Shown: positions 25,598 to 39,195 of the stretch, one piece after another | Layout: each line of letters begins with the position of its first letter | How positions within the stretch are numbered: position 1 is the stretch's first letter | Assembly (NCBI GenBank): GCA_013396655.1 | Contig: WBMV01000851.1 | Coordinates: 1 to 64,000 of the forward strand | Origin: Campylorhamphus procurvoides | Taxonomy: Eukaryota > Chordata > Aves > Passeriformes > Dendrocolaptidae | DNA: 64,000 nt | Direction of reading: 5' to 3' | Notes under the pieces: generated by a model | Database searches by the model: none | What the model was told of the DNA's origin: nothing | The model's input: the letters and a program-made list of their open reading frames with translations, nothing else | Program-made: the position numbers and the translations under genes

Positions 25598-25861
25598 TTT
25601 AATGAGTGTGTCAGGCTGTGTGCAAAATATTCTCACACTTTCTTTTTACCAGCAGTTTTATCTGATAGCTACAATATATAGGAGAGTAAGAGAAGCATGG
25701 GTTTTACCTCCAAAACTATCAATAGATAGGGAAAAAATCCAGCAGTTAATTAACAGACCACAGAATGGAGTGACCATTTGGATCCAATGATCTAAAGAAG
25801 GCTTGAATCAGTTTATGACTGGTTAGCCCTCAGCTGAATTCTCCTTAGACCTGTTACCAAC

Positions 25862-25935
25862 CACAGAATCAATTAGGTTGGAAAAGACCTCTGAGATCTG
25901 ACTGACCACCACCAAATCAACTATACCACAGCACA
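25862..25935 (-). mobile_element. CR1 LINE 3'-end fragment
   Basis: ACAGAATCAATTAGGTTGGAAAAGACCTCTGAGATC is the reverse complement of the CR1 3' end, including a decayed octamer. Homology fades after about 70 bases. Confidence 0.85.
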
Positions 25936-28900
25936 GTTTTGGCTATTTTGGGTTTCTCTTAACACTTCAGCTCATCCTGCAACAGTCATTCTGTCTGCAG
26001 ATTTACTTGCCCCATAGCTGCAAATGCTGTGAAAAATCTAAGGGAAACAAGATTAGAAAAACAAACTGTAATTGTTTGGAAGGGGTTGTTATCAGTCTAC
26101 TTTTGTCATTTAGCATTCGCACCATCACTTCAGCATTAACTGTTACAGATTAGTGTCACCATTTGTAAGATGGCTTATTCTGTACAGTTATTTACATCTC
26201 TTATGTAAGTATACGACTTTTTCTTCCCCATATTACTGTGGGAACATGTACCATATCAGGATGCTAAATGTGGATGTGGTTTTCACAGCTACTTTTACAT
26301 CAACTTGTTTTTCATCATTGTTTCTGAGAATGTCTATCTAAAGAACAAAATAATACTGTAGTTTGTGTTAAGGGAGCCCTCTCAAACTCCAGCCATGATT
26401 AACTACCAAAGTTCACTCCAGACTGTGGCTACCAGGATGCTCGATAAAACACAGATCACAAGATGGCTAACTAAGGAAACTGGAAATACTGGTTTACAAT
26501 AAAGCAGAAAACAGAGCACTCCCAAATCTTCCATAGTTTAATTCTACAATTGTGAGCTAGAGGCATTTGATACACAGCCAAATACTTGTCTGAGATTTTA
26601 CGTGATAAGAAATGTGTAATTTACAAAATTCTTCTGGAACTGAGAGAACATCTAACTATGGTTAGCGTTCACTGGATGCCAAGATCAAATGTATAAATAT
26701 TACATTACTCAAGCATGAATATAAATGAAAAATGGAATATGTGAAACTAGAGCATGAAATGAACCTAGAAACAATTGGCAATGACAGAAATGAGGGAAAA
26801 AAAGGTTCAGTTGCTGCAATAGAAAGTTCATTGTTAACATTGGCAGAGGCTGACACTGAATTTGGTAACATCAGTCCATTTTGCTGCATGGGATTGGGCA
26901 ATCAATAACAAATTCTGAACTGAGGCATCTACCTTTAGTGTATAAACTCCCAGGATATACAGTGGGGATCAGAATTACAGTCCAGCTGACTAAGCCCAAG
27001 CGCCCTCTGCAGCTTTGGAGTTAGGAAGATACCTGAGGCATTCACACAGGACTGAAGGATTTGAAACAGGACCCATGGGAGACTTGTGGCCTTCTGGAAT
27101 AACAGCTGAAAGCCCAGTGAGATACACAAGGTCTGTATATACATTAGCATCTGAGTTTGCATCAGAAGTGCACACATAATTCAATTCCTCACAGCTCCAA
27201 TTTACTATGCATCACTCTATTTACCATGCGAAGGTAGTCTACATTTTTCCAAGCGGTAGTAAAGAACTTTGTGTAAGCAGCAGAATTCCCCTGGCCTGAC
27301 ACTGTGCAGAGTGGAGGGAAGGATTTGGTCCAGCCTGAAGTTGACAACTAGTGGCTGATCAGCTGAATCCTCCTCCACGCTTCCCTTGGCTGATTAACTG
27401 GATCTCATTTGCTGATAGCAGTGGGACATCAGACTCCTAGATACAAGTGGCTTAGCACTGAACTGACTTCCACCATTTGTGTCAGCATCACAAAATCTTC
27501 TAGGGACAATAGTTTTTTTTGTTACCATCCCTGGTGGAGACAACTAGAAACTACAGTCTCCCTAGACACATCATCTATTGGCAATAGTAGAAATCTTGGA
27601 TATCTGGTAGGGAAGCAGAGCCCTTTGATGTTTTTATCCCCATCCAATATCCCTCAAAACCCCTACACTAAATATTAAAAGAAAGCCTAAACGTGAAGTA
27701 CTCATGAAATCTTTAATTAATAGAGAACAAACTGCAGTTAACATACAAGCAAGAGGCATGGGGGCAGGTTAGTGCCTGTGAAAAGCAGATTTATCTTATT
27801 TGTAGCCAGATGTTCGTTTCTGCTGTGAATTTTCATTTTAGCTTAAAATAGGGATTTCAATTCATAGCACTAATCAAAAGCTTCTCAAATCTTGTAAAAT
27901 GTGTAAATAAACAGCACTTATTCACCATGTGACACTAAGATGAGTCTTGTAAAATAAACACATAAAAATTAGCATTTTTGATCAGAAGTACAGATGGGAA
28001 AGATTTACTTTGTTCTTAAAGCTGGATACCGGGGACACTTAGGATAATAATTTCCCAAAATTACTTTCTCAGTCTGTGCTTTAGTTTACTTTTCATTTCT
28101 TAAATGAGAACTTTTCTTCTGCTTCTTTTCAAAAATATTCTATACCTCAAAGGATTTTGCTGTCAGAAACTAACCCTGAGAACTAAATGAGATACTTTCT
28201 TTTAAAATTTAATCTGGTTATTTTAGTAATACTGCTCACAACATCCTAAATAACCTCCTTCTCTGCTGACATTTACACATTTCAAATATTTGAGAGCGTG
28301 TTTTGTAATCACTTTTTCATTGTAAGTATATAAATCATTTAATCTTTTCATTATGCTGATCTCTTTGGGCTCAAGTAAAAATTAAATTGAATAAATACAT
28401 AAATACTCTGAGCAATCAGGTAAAATTCTAAATCTACTTTATCCACACAGCTTACAGCTTACTTCTTTGTCTGGTTTTGTTTCCTAAATTCAACTCACTT
28501 CAAACATCTTCTAACTCACTTCAACTCTTCTAAGATTTTTGCCCCAAGTATTTTCAATCATCTTAATCTAAATTTTTAACCTTATGTGACTGGATTCAAA
28601 AGTTAAACAAATCTGCAGAAATGATATCATTACTTTAGTTACGGCTGAGATAATTGATAATGAAACTGCTTAACACCAGAGGTGTGACGCCCAATACAGG
28701 ATCCTGAGTTTTACAGCCCCCTGTAATGACAGAAAACTCAGAGGATATGAAAGTATATGAGAAAATTTATGAGCCCCATTAAGCATTTTCCATAGACAGT
28801 AGAGACTTTTTCCTACGCACTTGTGGAAAGAGTTTTTTGCTCACTATACTAACAGTCCATGCTCATGGGAAGTAAAAGAGGCCAAGGAACATGATTAAAA

Positions 28901-31900
28901 AGATGTGCCGTTCCTGTAATTTTAGTTTCTCAAATGTACTCATTCTTACTGCTTGAACTCTGTGTGTGGGTAACTAGTTTGTGGATAGTTCATTTCAAGG
29001 ATTATTAAAATTCTGAGCTATGATTAGTGATTTGGTCAAGAGTTTACATGTTTTGGGTTATTACAGGAATAAATATAAAATATTAAATAAATATGAAAAA
29101 TCCTAAATGGAAAACAGTCATAAAACAGCATGTTTATGGGAACAATGCAACAAATATTCACATAGATTGTTAATTTATCTGTTGAGATTTAAATAGTCAG
29201 AGCAGAACAAGCTGTAAGAGGATCAGAAAAATAAGGGTACAAACAAGTTGTGTACTAGAGTGAAGGAATATTTCAATCACCAAATAACCACTGAACAAGA
29301 TGTCATATTATTGACTGCATTTTCATTTCTCAACACCAGTTATTTGAAACCCACACACTAAATAGCATACATCGAGATAATTTTTGATAACTATCAGTGA
29401 AAACATAATTTTAACTGATAATGGAGCACCAATTAGCACCTTTAGATTTCAGCTTTTCCAGGTTCATTAACTGGCCTGAAGGAGTGTATCATAACTTTAC
29501 ATTTGGATTGAACAGTGACTTTAGGATGAGAAAATGAAGGCTATAATATCCAAGCCACAAACTTTTAAATCTATCTCATAAATAATTTTCATGTTTAACT
29601 ACTTTCTTATCCTTACGTTAGTCATTTCCTATTGGCAATAAGATGCTTCTAGATTTTTCACTTTATTTCATGCTGACTGCATTCAGGGATATTTCTCAAG
29701 ACTCTAAGTTATCTTATATGTTACAAATTTTACTTTTATAGTGTCATTATTTGTTCACCAATTATATGTCCCATGATCTGCTTTCCAAACACTCAACCCA
29801 TTCATTTTTGGAATGTACATCTTTAGCACAGGGCACTATGGAAACATAAGTATTGATTTTGGAACTAATATTTTAAAAACATATAGAAAAAAAATAGAAT
29901 TAGGCTAAATGATGTGTGACAAATTTGGACCAGTAATAAGAGAACTAAAGAAAGGCAGTATCCATTAATAATTTCTCCAGTATGAGACATGACTGGGAAG
30001 TATGATTATACTGGTGATGATATTGCACCTCACGACTCAAACATTAAACTATGGATATGAATCACCTGAATGAGACTGCTGTGAATCTTCTGAGAACCAA
30101 ATCCCACTTGCCCACTCAGTGATTCAGCTGTGTTCACTATCAGAAATTAATTTCCTTTGCAGATTTATAAAATATGCTCTTTAATAAAAGGCCTTTGGTT
30201 CTTTAAGTATGGTACATGTTAATTAGCCAGAACTTTAACCAGATTATTGAAACTGGTAATGATGAAATTATGAGAGGCAATACACAGTTATACTAGCTTT
30301 AGATGTTGTACTCAAGAGGATATAATAATTAAGAACTATTCTTAATTATCTAAAGCATCACAGATGCCTCTATACTCTCCTTAGAACAGACAGAGAAAGA
30401 TCACCTAGATTTCTAATTATCCTTTCTTTAATTCTGAAATGACTGAGGACTAACCAGTATTTTTGTCACAGTAACTTGATTGGAAGTGTGAAAAAATATC
30501 CCTCACAGCCTTCTCGACCAATATGATGGCATTGGCAAAAGCCCCAGACTGGACATATTTATACTAGTAAAGAACGCCTTTTGTTGGGATAATTTATCTT
30601 ATTCGTGGAACCAGTGGGAGTTCTGTCCTTATAAAACCTCTCTTGCTAACATAAGGCACATTTCAAGAATGTTTTACAGATTTGAATATATTAGCAAATA
30701 TATCTTAGTGTAAGAAGTCTTTAATTCAATAAACAACATTATTCAAGCCTTAATGCTTTTCCTGTAAAAATTAATTAATATTAACTTACGTAATAATTAT
30801 GATGAATAATAGGAAATTTTTACCTCATATTCAACCAAAGTTTTAAACAAACTCCTGACATTTCCAAAGGTAGCTCAGAACTAAGTGTTTTCTGTCCTTC
30901 AGATACCTTATTTTCCCTCCTATCTTTTTTATAAGATGTTTTTTCTACTATTGAAAGTCCTCAGTAGATCTTTTTGAACCTTCTACGTTAGGTGTATACA
31001 TTTCTCTTCTCTATCTTTCCTTTCTTTACCACCTTGTTTGTATTTCATCTTACTGACGTAATTTTAGCTGTTTAAAAAAATTATGTTGTTTGGGGGGAAA
31101 AAGAAACATGTTTTCCTACTAAGGCAAGTTTGATTTACTCAGTTGTAGTTCCTTTTTCACACATATGTTTGAAATCTCATTTTATTGCTGTGCTTCAAAA
31201 GCTGTATTATCTCAGCCTCATTGATGTCTGTTTTACTGAACTTATTGATATCTAATTCATTGCAGTTGCAATCCTTGCTCTCCAGTTACAGGTGAAAGAC
31301 ACTCAGCTTCAGTTATTTACTCCTGGTTCATGTGGGACTGTTAAGGAATCTATCTGTTCTGTAAAACTATATCTTAAACACAGGCCTTAAAAAAAGCCAG
31401 TGAGTTTTCTAGCAGAAAAGAGATCATTCCACAGTATACCACACTGAAAATTGCAGAGTCTAGAAATTACAAATAATAAGAAAAGCAAGAGGTAAATATG
31501 TGTCTTATTAAAAAGAATGAAATAATCAATGACCTGGTGAACACTAGAATATTAGGTGAAGATGATGATGAGCTATTGATTGCATTTATTAAGAAATGGT
31601 TTCCATGAATGCAAAACCACTAACTGTTGAGAAATGAGTTCTTTGGGGATCTAAGTTGTTTATCCTTGCGGTTCTTCACAAGGCACCACTGAAAATGTTT
31701 ACTTGGAATAAGGCTAGGGAAGCTTACAAGTTGCAAAGGGGTACTTTGCACCAGGAAACATCATCCCAGTGGGACCAATAAAAGGGTAAGAAAGCTCCTC
31801 CAGGAACGACCTATATTTGCTGCCATGAAAAGAACAATAATGTGCCCAAGAAGGAGCCAGAGATCAGTGAAGGTGTCCAGGAAAAAGATTGCATCAATGA

Positions 31901-33059
31901 AGGACAAAATGAACTAATTCTAGTTAAGAGAGAAAGGACACGTTCTGTACTTGATCTGACTTGCAAATACAATATATCAGGGGAAAATTGCTGGCATAAA
32001 GGGGGATTATTAATAAGCAATGATAGCTGGTACCCAAGCCCCACTGGAGGTCCTCATGTGGAGAATGAAGCTTCCCGGATGCCTCTACAGGCAGGGAGTT
32101 CTTTTTCCAGCCTTCTTGAAGGGGAGGACTGGAAGTCTTGCTGCAAAACCCCATTCCTCTGAGGAGCAAGCCTGGGTGTAGAGGCCATGGGGACCCAAGT
32201 ACCATTAACTAAATCTTCTTCTGTGCCACAGAACACGTGGCTTTTCTAAACCAATTCTAATGTGAACTAAAGCCTAGATGGGAGAGCTTTCTGTGTTATC
32301 TCTGAGAAAAAAACAAAACCAAACAACAAAAAAACCTATTACTTTCTGCTGTAATAAGAATATCTAGATTCACTTTCCCCTTTATATTATCTACTTAATT
32401 TCCAGCCATCCTGCATGAATTTGTCGTACCTCAAAGTTTTCATTTCTTCCAGACTAAACAACCTGCAATTTCCCATTGCTATCAAAAGATATTTAATACC
32501 ACCTTACTCTCTCTAATTTAATCTGTAAATACTAATTTCTTTCAGTCTTTTCATTACTTTTTCAGCATGATTCCTCTTCTCCCTTCCTGTGATGCTCTGT
32601 GATGAGGTCCCAGGTTATATATGCCAAACCCATCCACATGCTAGTGAGCAGAGTCTTAGACCTCGCTTCTCTTAGTTAAGATGGTGGAGAAATGACAGTG
32701 AGCACTGACTAAAGGAGTTGCAGTGAAGTGGCAGGTTGATAACTTACACCTTGGATCCAGAATTTGAAGCATTTCAGTGCCAAAAAATGAGCAAAAAGAA
32801 AGCATATCAGGAAAGAATAACATCAGAGTATATGCGATGATTCTAGGAATACTTAGAAAGTATTTATGAATAGTTTAGTCATAGTTAGACTGAGCTAATT
32901 ACAAGTTAGAATGCTGTGTGGGAGAAATCAGGTAGGAACATGATCACTACCTCTCTTAGGAGGGTCGAACCCAGAGTGAGAAAAAAAATGATTTTGAATG
33001 GCCTTGGTGGATACAAATAGGAACAGTGGATTGATGCTGTGCAAAATGAAATCTCCAGC
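25936..33059. other. Repeat-poor AT-rich intronic block
   Basis: I recognise no transposon in this 7-kb stretch. The part from 27,700 to 31,700 is very AT-rich with many TAATTA-like motifs. An open frame of 106 codons at 31842-32162 (plus) has no recognisable domain and is overlapped by frames on the other strand. Confidence 0.45.
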
Positions 33060-33275
33060 CAAGTATCTGGAAGCATTTTCTCCCCATTAGGATGTCAGAT
33101 CACAGAACTGTCTCCCAGGGGAGGTGGTGCAAGGAGCTTCACTGTATGAGTCATTTAAAATTAGACTGAAACAAAGCACCTGCAGATACCTCAGGCAACA
33201 TAGCTTTGTTGGCAGGCAGACAACCTCAATGACCTGACAAGACTTAGCCAGCTCTCCTTTCTATCATTCCATTTA
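33060..33275 (+). mobile_element. Diverged CR1-like LINE fragment
   Basis: CACAGAACTGTCTCCCAGGG followed by GAGGTGGTG matches the CR1 3'-region phrase for 'gaactgcctcccagggaggtggtg', and the segment ends in TCTATCATTCC, a decayed octamer end. The middle is poorly conserved, so the subfamily is uncertain. Confidence 0.55.
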
Positions 33276-33779
33276 ATTTTAGTCTGTTCATATTAAGTAA
33301 AACAAGAAAAAATAGCATTTTATGAAGCACTCATATATTCATTTCCTCCAGTGAGTGATTACAAATGAAAAGTACATAAATTGTCATAAATATTCAGACA
33401 TCTGATAGGTAAAACTAATTATTAACTCTTGTTTGTGTTATTATTTAGGAAGTTATTTTAAAACATTCTCTCTCTCCCCCCTACTGAAATGACAAATTTT
33501 CCTTGCCAGAAGGTGAGCCAGCCAGGGGTAATCAAATACATAAACAAGATTTAGTTATACCTGGAATGATTATGGTTAGAGCATTTATTTTTGGACTCCT
33601 ACTGCTTGAAATATCTACCTTTGCACACACTCCTTGAGAAATGCCAAAGCAAAAATGGTAGCAGCAGAAAAGAAGATAATGCTGATAAGAAAACACTCAT
33701 GTCTGAGCAGCAAGACATACTAAATTTGCTCCCCTGAGTTTTTCAGCATGTATTTCAGAGGCCTGAATACCTCATTTCC

Positions 33780-33797
33780 TTTTTTTTTTTTTTTTTT
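33780..33797. repeat. T homopolymer (18)
   Basis: Eighteen consecutive T. There is no SINE-like body or target duplication beside it that I can recognise. Confidence 0.9.
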
Positions 33798-35084
33798 CAG
33801 TTCCAAGCCATCATGGGATGGAGAAAGGAGAAGAGGAGAAGATTTAGCATTAAGCTTTGGAGGAGTTTGCAGGAAAAGAACACAGGGAACAAATTGATTA
33901 TTTGATTCTTCATCCACTTCTGCTATTGAAATTCACTTCACTCTCCTCTTTATTATTCTTTACATCTATTTTCCATGATTGAAAGGGAATTAACATAGTT
34001 GTAATTATGCATTTCAGAATGTGGGGGGAAAAGTAGAATGGCAAGTAAAACTTCAGTGTTCTCAAAGGTAACCTTCATTGCAGAAAACTAGTATATAACC
34101 TCCTGGACTAGTAGTGAGGTTACTAAAAAGTATCTATCAAATTTTATGTTTGCAGATGAGCAAATAAAATACCAATATTCAGGAAAAAGGGAAAAATATT
34201 AAAGAACACAGTGGCCTGTTATTCTGCCTCAAAACTGTGCAGGGCTGTAAAACACACTTTGAAGACGAGGCGTGGTAACCTGATCTCTCTTCAATGTGAG
34301 AGTTTTATGCGGACCTTTGTTAGGAAGTGACTAAACCAGAGTGGTTCATTCAGCTTAGCAGAACAACAATGTGGTGGAACACAAAGATGCTACATTTGCA
34401 CAGGGTGACGTAAGAGTGAAATGAAAAATGATCTGGTAATTAAAAACAATTTTTAATGCCATTTCAGGCATCCTAGGGTACCCTGTGTAGCCTCTAGAAA
34501 CTATTACAGAAAAGTGCAATACTTACAGGTCATATGTAATATCTTCCAGTCCCATGTGGGAACTATGTTGGATGTCATTCCTACCCAAGGTTGTATCAAA
34601 AATGCAAAGAGCAATTAAGTTTAGACCCTTGATTTGCTACCAAAGCAGAGTCGTGTAAAAGAGAGACATGAAGAGAAGGGACAAAGCAACCAACAAAAGC
34701 AATGCTGAAATGGAATCACTTCAAGCATAAGCCCATAAAGAAGGAAATGCCTATGGAACAATCTTGTGGGGAAAACTGTAGAGAATTATAGTGAATGAAC
34801 ATGCCTGCATTCCTCCCTGAAATAGTTAGACAATAATGGCTGCAGCATGGGGAACCAACAGGAGCAATTAGATATCTAGATGCACTTACAGTCATTGAAC
34901 TAATGGAGACACGATGCAGTAACTCAGAGAACTAAATTTCTGCAATAGCTGGATACAGGCTCTTTTGGAAAGAGAGGCTGGGAAGGCGAGGTGACCTTTT
35001 CGTGAGAGTGCAGTTGGAATGCCTGAAGCTCTGCCTGGGGACAATGTACTGCTGCATTGTGTTATTCTTCCCCAGGTGCATTTC

Positions 35085-35455
35085 CTTTTGCTGAACTTCA
35101 TGAGTTTCCTCTCAGCCTAATCCTCCAGCCTGTCCAGGTCCATCTGAATGGCAGCGCTACCATCTGCTCTATCAGTCTCTCCCAGTTTTGTATCATCTGC
35201 AGACTTGCTGAGGGCACACTGACCCATTTTCTGGATCATTAATGAAGATGTTTGAGGAACAATATTGGCCCCAGGATGAACACTTGGGGTACACCACCAG
35301 TGTCTTACCTCCAACTTAATTGTACCACTTGACCCTCTGGATCTGGCTGTTCAGCCAGTTTTCAATCCACCATACTGTTCAATTATCTAATCCATATTTT
35401 GCCAGCTTGTCTATGTGAGTGTTGTTGGAAACAGTGTTATTAAAGACCAGGTATG
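35085..35455 (-). mobile_element. CR1 LINE ORF2 fragment
   Basis: On the minus strand this encodes the CR1 reverse-transcriptase segment around the ADDTKLG active-site box, followed by an AAIQMDLDRLED-like phrase. A stretch at about 35325-35455 corresponds to upstream CR1 sequence (TCTGGATCTGGCTGTTCAGCC). It carries stops and frame breaks, and has no octamer end of its own. Confidence 0.88.
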
Positions 35456-35489
35456 AAAATATTTGTTTCCCTCTCTTCTTTCACAAAGC

Positions 35490-35552
35490 TAGTCACTAGA
35501 TGACCTGAAAAGGCTCCTTTCAACGTAAAAAATTCTGTGAGCCTGTGATCTT
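35490..35552 (+). mobile_element. CR1 LINE 3'-end stub, opposite orientation
   Basis: CACTAGATGACCTGAAAAGG, CTCCTTTCAACG and ATTCTGTGAGCCTGTGATC match the last 60 or so bases of CR1 in sense orientation, including octamer-like units. It sits about 40 bases from the oppositely oriented 35085-35455 fragment. Confidence 0.75.
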
Positions 35553-38500
35553 GAAGATGACCCTTTGTCTGTGCCAGACAAGACAAGCAGACAGACTGTG
35601 GCAATTTGTCAGTCACATAGTAGATAGCTGGAAGTGTCAAAGTGTAATATCGCTGAGTAATATCAGGTTTACTGATATGAGTAAAACTGGAACCTGACCC
35701 CTACCTGTCAGGCTTCTTTTGCAATCCCAGAGAGTTTTAGAGCTGACTTCCTCTGAATTTATCCTCATCAGGGCTATCAATAAAAATGGTAGCTCATCTC
35801 TGTATCCAGTGGACTAAAACACTGATGCATTTTACTGTCCTCTGTTTCATCATCAGCCCTGGAATACAGTTCCTGTTCTGCTAAGGGCCTCTTCTGGGAT
35901 CTTAAACAGATCTTTAGCTATATAGCAGTGTTCACCTCATCTACTTAACTCCTTCAGCACATGCACTGTAATTTAGTGCATCCACGGTTAAGAACTGAAA
36001 TTCTCAATATAGAGAATAAAGAGAATTGAATGCCTGTAGGGGATTATTAGGAGCTTTAAGCTATACACTTAATGTTACATAGTGTGGGTAACCTTTCAGT
36101 CACATGCTATTGTTCCTGCTGAATTTCTGGCTCACTGACACTGAAAATGTACAGAATGAAAGAATGGTATTCAATAATTATTTTTATCTGAATGTTGTGT
36201 GTCTTCATAACACATATCATGCAAACTTTTGCAGTTGATGTAGAGGTGTTGTGAAGAATAAAAAAATACAGAGAAAGCATTGAATGTGGCTGGTTTGTTT
36301 TACTTCTTTAGTCTTGATGACTTATTTGAAATGGCACTTTTGAAAGTAAATGCTATCCCACAAACCAATGTATTACTGAGCACCTTCAGAATGAGGAGTG
36401 GAAAGAATGAGATAAAGCAGCAAAGCAAAGTAATTATTTTGTAAATTGGAGTTCAGCTGCATGAAGACTACTATAAAATGCATCACTATGCTTTTCCCAA
36501 CTCTTTTTGACAAATAAAGATTATACTGACAAGTTGAAAAGTTATAGCAGTGCTGAAAATGAGAAACTGCAACCTGTTTCAACAACAAAACAATCCCCCT
36601 CTCCTCACCTGTTTTTATACACATTAGCAGCATTCTGTAAGAACAATGCATTTCTAAGGGGAAAAAAGCCCAACAAAAAATTTGCTGTCTCTGTGATGAA
36701 AGTTTCTTCCTGAATCTTGTTTATATAATGGGATTGCCACACTTCAAAAAAGGGTCTCTTTTCATTCTAGCTGTGTCACCATTTGAAGTCACACATAAAA
36801 CTTAGGCTCTGTACAAGCCATGTTCCATTAAGGTAAACACTCCAACCACACGCTCTATATACATAGAATGAGGAGCTCACAAAATGTTCAAACACCAGAA
36901 CAGTTTTCCTAAGACATTATCCTTTAATCTTGTGCTTGGAATGATTTTCTTTTTTTCCCCCATGTGACTCTCACTGATAAAAATTGGCAGTATCAAGGGT
37001 CAAAAATAGTTTAGGATGCAGCAAATTACTCATAACTGACAAAAACAAAAAAGCATACAGAATTTAGGAAGAGACTGTTTAAAGCCCAGAAGGTCACAAA
37101 TGCAGGCTCTGTTACAGCTTATTCAACCTAAGCCTCAACAAAGAAGACAATACCAAGTTTTCACCTCACAGTCCCAAAACATATCTTCATTCTTACTTCT
37201 CTGAGCTTTCACTAAACGTGAGGCAAGAGGGTTACTGCACCATGGTCAGCTCAGCCTCCTTGTGACACAAAGCACCTCCTATCAACTGTGCTCCTGTTAG
37301 TGGTTTCTACCTTACCCTTTGGGATAATCCCAGTAAGGAAAAGGCAAGAGCCCCACACCTCCTATGGGTAGCAAACCAATATTTTGCTTTCCCTTAATCA
37401 ACCAAGAATACTGTCTTCATCCCCAAGTTCTTTCTTTAGCTAGAAGAACCCACCCTGACACTGACAGTAACTCCCCAATGTGGAGGTTGCAATGAGGCAG
37501 AAAAGGCTGGGGGGTAATGTTGTAAAGGCACTGCCAGTTGAGATTATGGAAAGAAATTCTTTAATAGTGTTAAAGGGTCAGCTCCTTCATTTCTATCACT
37601 TTGATTTCCTTACTTTCTCTTTCCAGGTAATTTTGCCACTGAGCATGTAAGCATGCACATCTTTATAGTGTACCTCCTTTCATATATTTTACAGCTGGAT
37701 CAGTCAGAGTTTTAATTTGAATTTTCATCAATCAAGAGATTTTTATTCTGTCTCAGACAGAGAAGTAGAGGCTTTCAAAAGATAATAACAGTTTCAGTAG
37801 CCTGTAGGAGATTTCATTTCTATTTGTTTTTGCTCCTGAGTTCTTATGCTCAGCAGACTGGTATCCAAATACTGTTGGGAAAAATATGACAACTAAATGT
37901 ATGCTGGGGATTACCAACACAAGCACCTGCAACCAAAATCTCCACAGGGAAGTTAGACAGAATTTTTCTCAAAGGACTCTCAATTATGAAGTTACAACAG
38001 CCAGTGGCTTTTGGTTAGGTCTAACAGAAAAAGCAAACTTCTGTCTGACATATCCCAAGTGTCAGCTTGGTGAGGAGGATACTCCTTCCCTTGTCACACT
38101 CTGTCTATCTGTAGGAAGTGAAGTGCTTCTCACAACAGTGGTAGTATGGGATCTGTTCCACAGCCTGTGTCCTCTGCCGTGGAGTCTGTAACAGGCCTTG
38201 CTCAGGGAGGAGGAAAGACCTGCACCTCCCTCCTTTTCTCTGTGCAAAAGCCCTTCAAAGCCTTATCACAGAAGACTGTTAATGGGATATTTTGTGATAG
38301 TAAGCAGCTTATGCAGCCTACTGTAACAGAAAATAGGTAAACTAGCTTGGTTTAGATAAATCCTTTTGGAGTTAATATGAACCAGACTGAATATAATTTG
38401 CTGTAACAGAATGTGTTAAAAATGCTGACAATAATATTGTTCCATACCAGAATCTGGGGTTTAAAATATTTTACTTGTGAATTAACTCTCCTAGTGAAGC

Positions 38501-38934
38501 TTTAAGTGATGAAATAATTAGGTTTATCCATGTGGTTAAACAAATATAGCATATTTCTTATCAAACTGGGCAAATAAGTAGCTGTGAGCTACACCATTCC
38601 CAGATCTTCCCAGAGATGGGACATTCCACCTCCTCAGAGTGCAAAAACACTGCACTCCCAGCTGCAAGAGCCATTCAAAATCCTCACCGTATTTGCCTAC
38701 CTTATAAACAATCATTCTGCCACTTTTTACCAGCACCCTTTTATTCATCACAGCACCCACCTCTTCTCCCTTCCTCCCTTATTTTCCCATACTGGTTTTA
38801 CCTTCCCACCTGCATAACTCAACTCACCATTTGCTTCCATTTTTCCTGTTCTGGTTAGTACCAGCTCTTACAAAATCTCTTTGTGTCTCCCTGTTGCTCC
38901 TGATATGCCCTTAGGAGGAACTATTTCTAGCCAT

Positions 38935-39195
38935 ACTAGGATGTCACCAACTTCAGGCAGCTGAAGTTGGAAGGGACCCCCAGAGGTCATTTCGTCCATA
39001 CTCCCTGCCTAGGGAGGGTCACCTGGAGCAGGCTGCCCATGTCCAGATAGCTTTTTAATCTCTATATATGGATACTCCACAACCTCCTGGGGCAACATGT
39101 GCCAGCACTTGGTCACTTTCACAGTAAAAAGGTGGTTTATGATGTTCAGATGTAACATGTGTTTCTGTTTGTGCCCACTGCCTCTTCAATACCTC
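38935..39195 (-). mobile_element. CR1 LINE 3'-region fragment
   Basis: On the plus strand the reverse complement of CR1 is clear: TTGGAAGGGACCCCCAGAGG, GAGCAGGCTGCCCATGTCCAG, CTCCACAACCTCCTGGGGCA, and GTTTCTGTTTGTGCCCACTG. The octamer end is missing or decayed. Confidence 0.85.

Larger units (their letters stand above)
9781..25861. other. 16-kb intronic block with no recognisable transposon
   Basis: Apart from a hairpin at 10103-10142, a short tandem duplication at 10629-10670, an A run with a single unresolved base at 18015-18031 and a GC-richer segment at 21230-22090, I see only unique AT-rich sequence. An exact MEF2-type site (CTAAAAATAG) lies at 18997-19006, and two AP-1 sites near 25.55 kb. 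Short open frames, the longest about 120 residues, look like chance. Confidence 0.55.

Noticed and set aside
33780..33797. Poly-T as the tail of a SINE or processed pseudogene on the minus strand
   Set aside because: No retrocopy body, RNA polymerase III boxes or target duplication could be recognised next to it.
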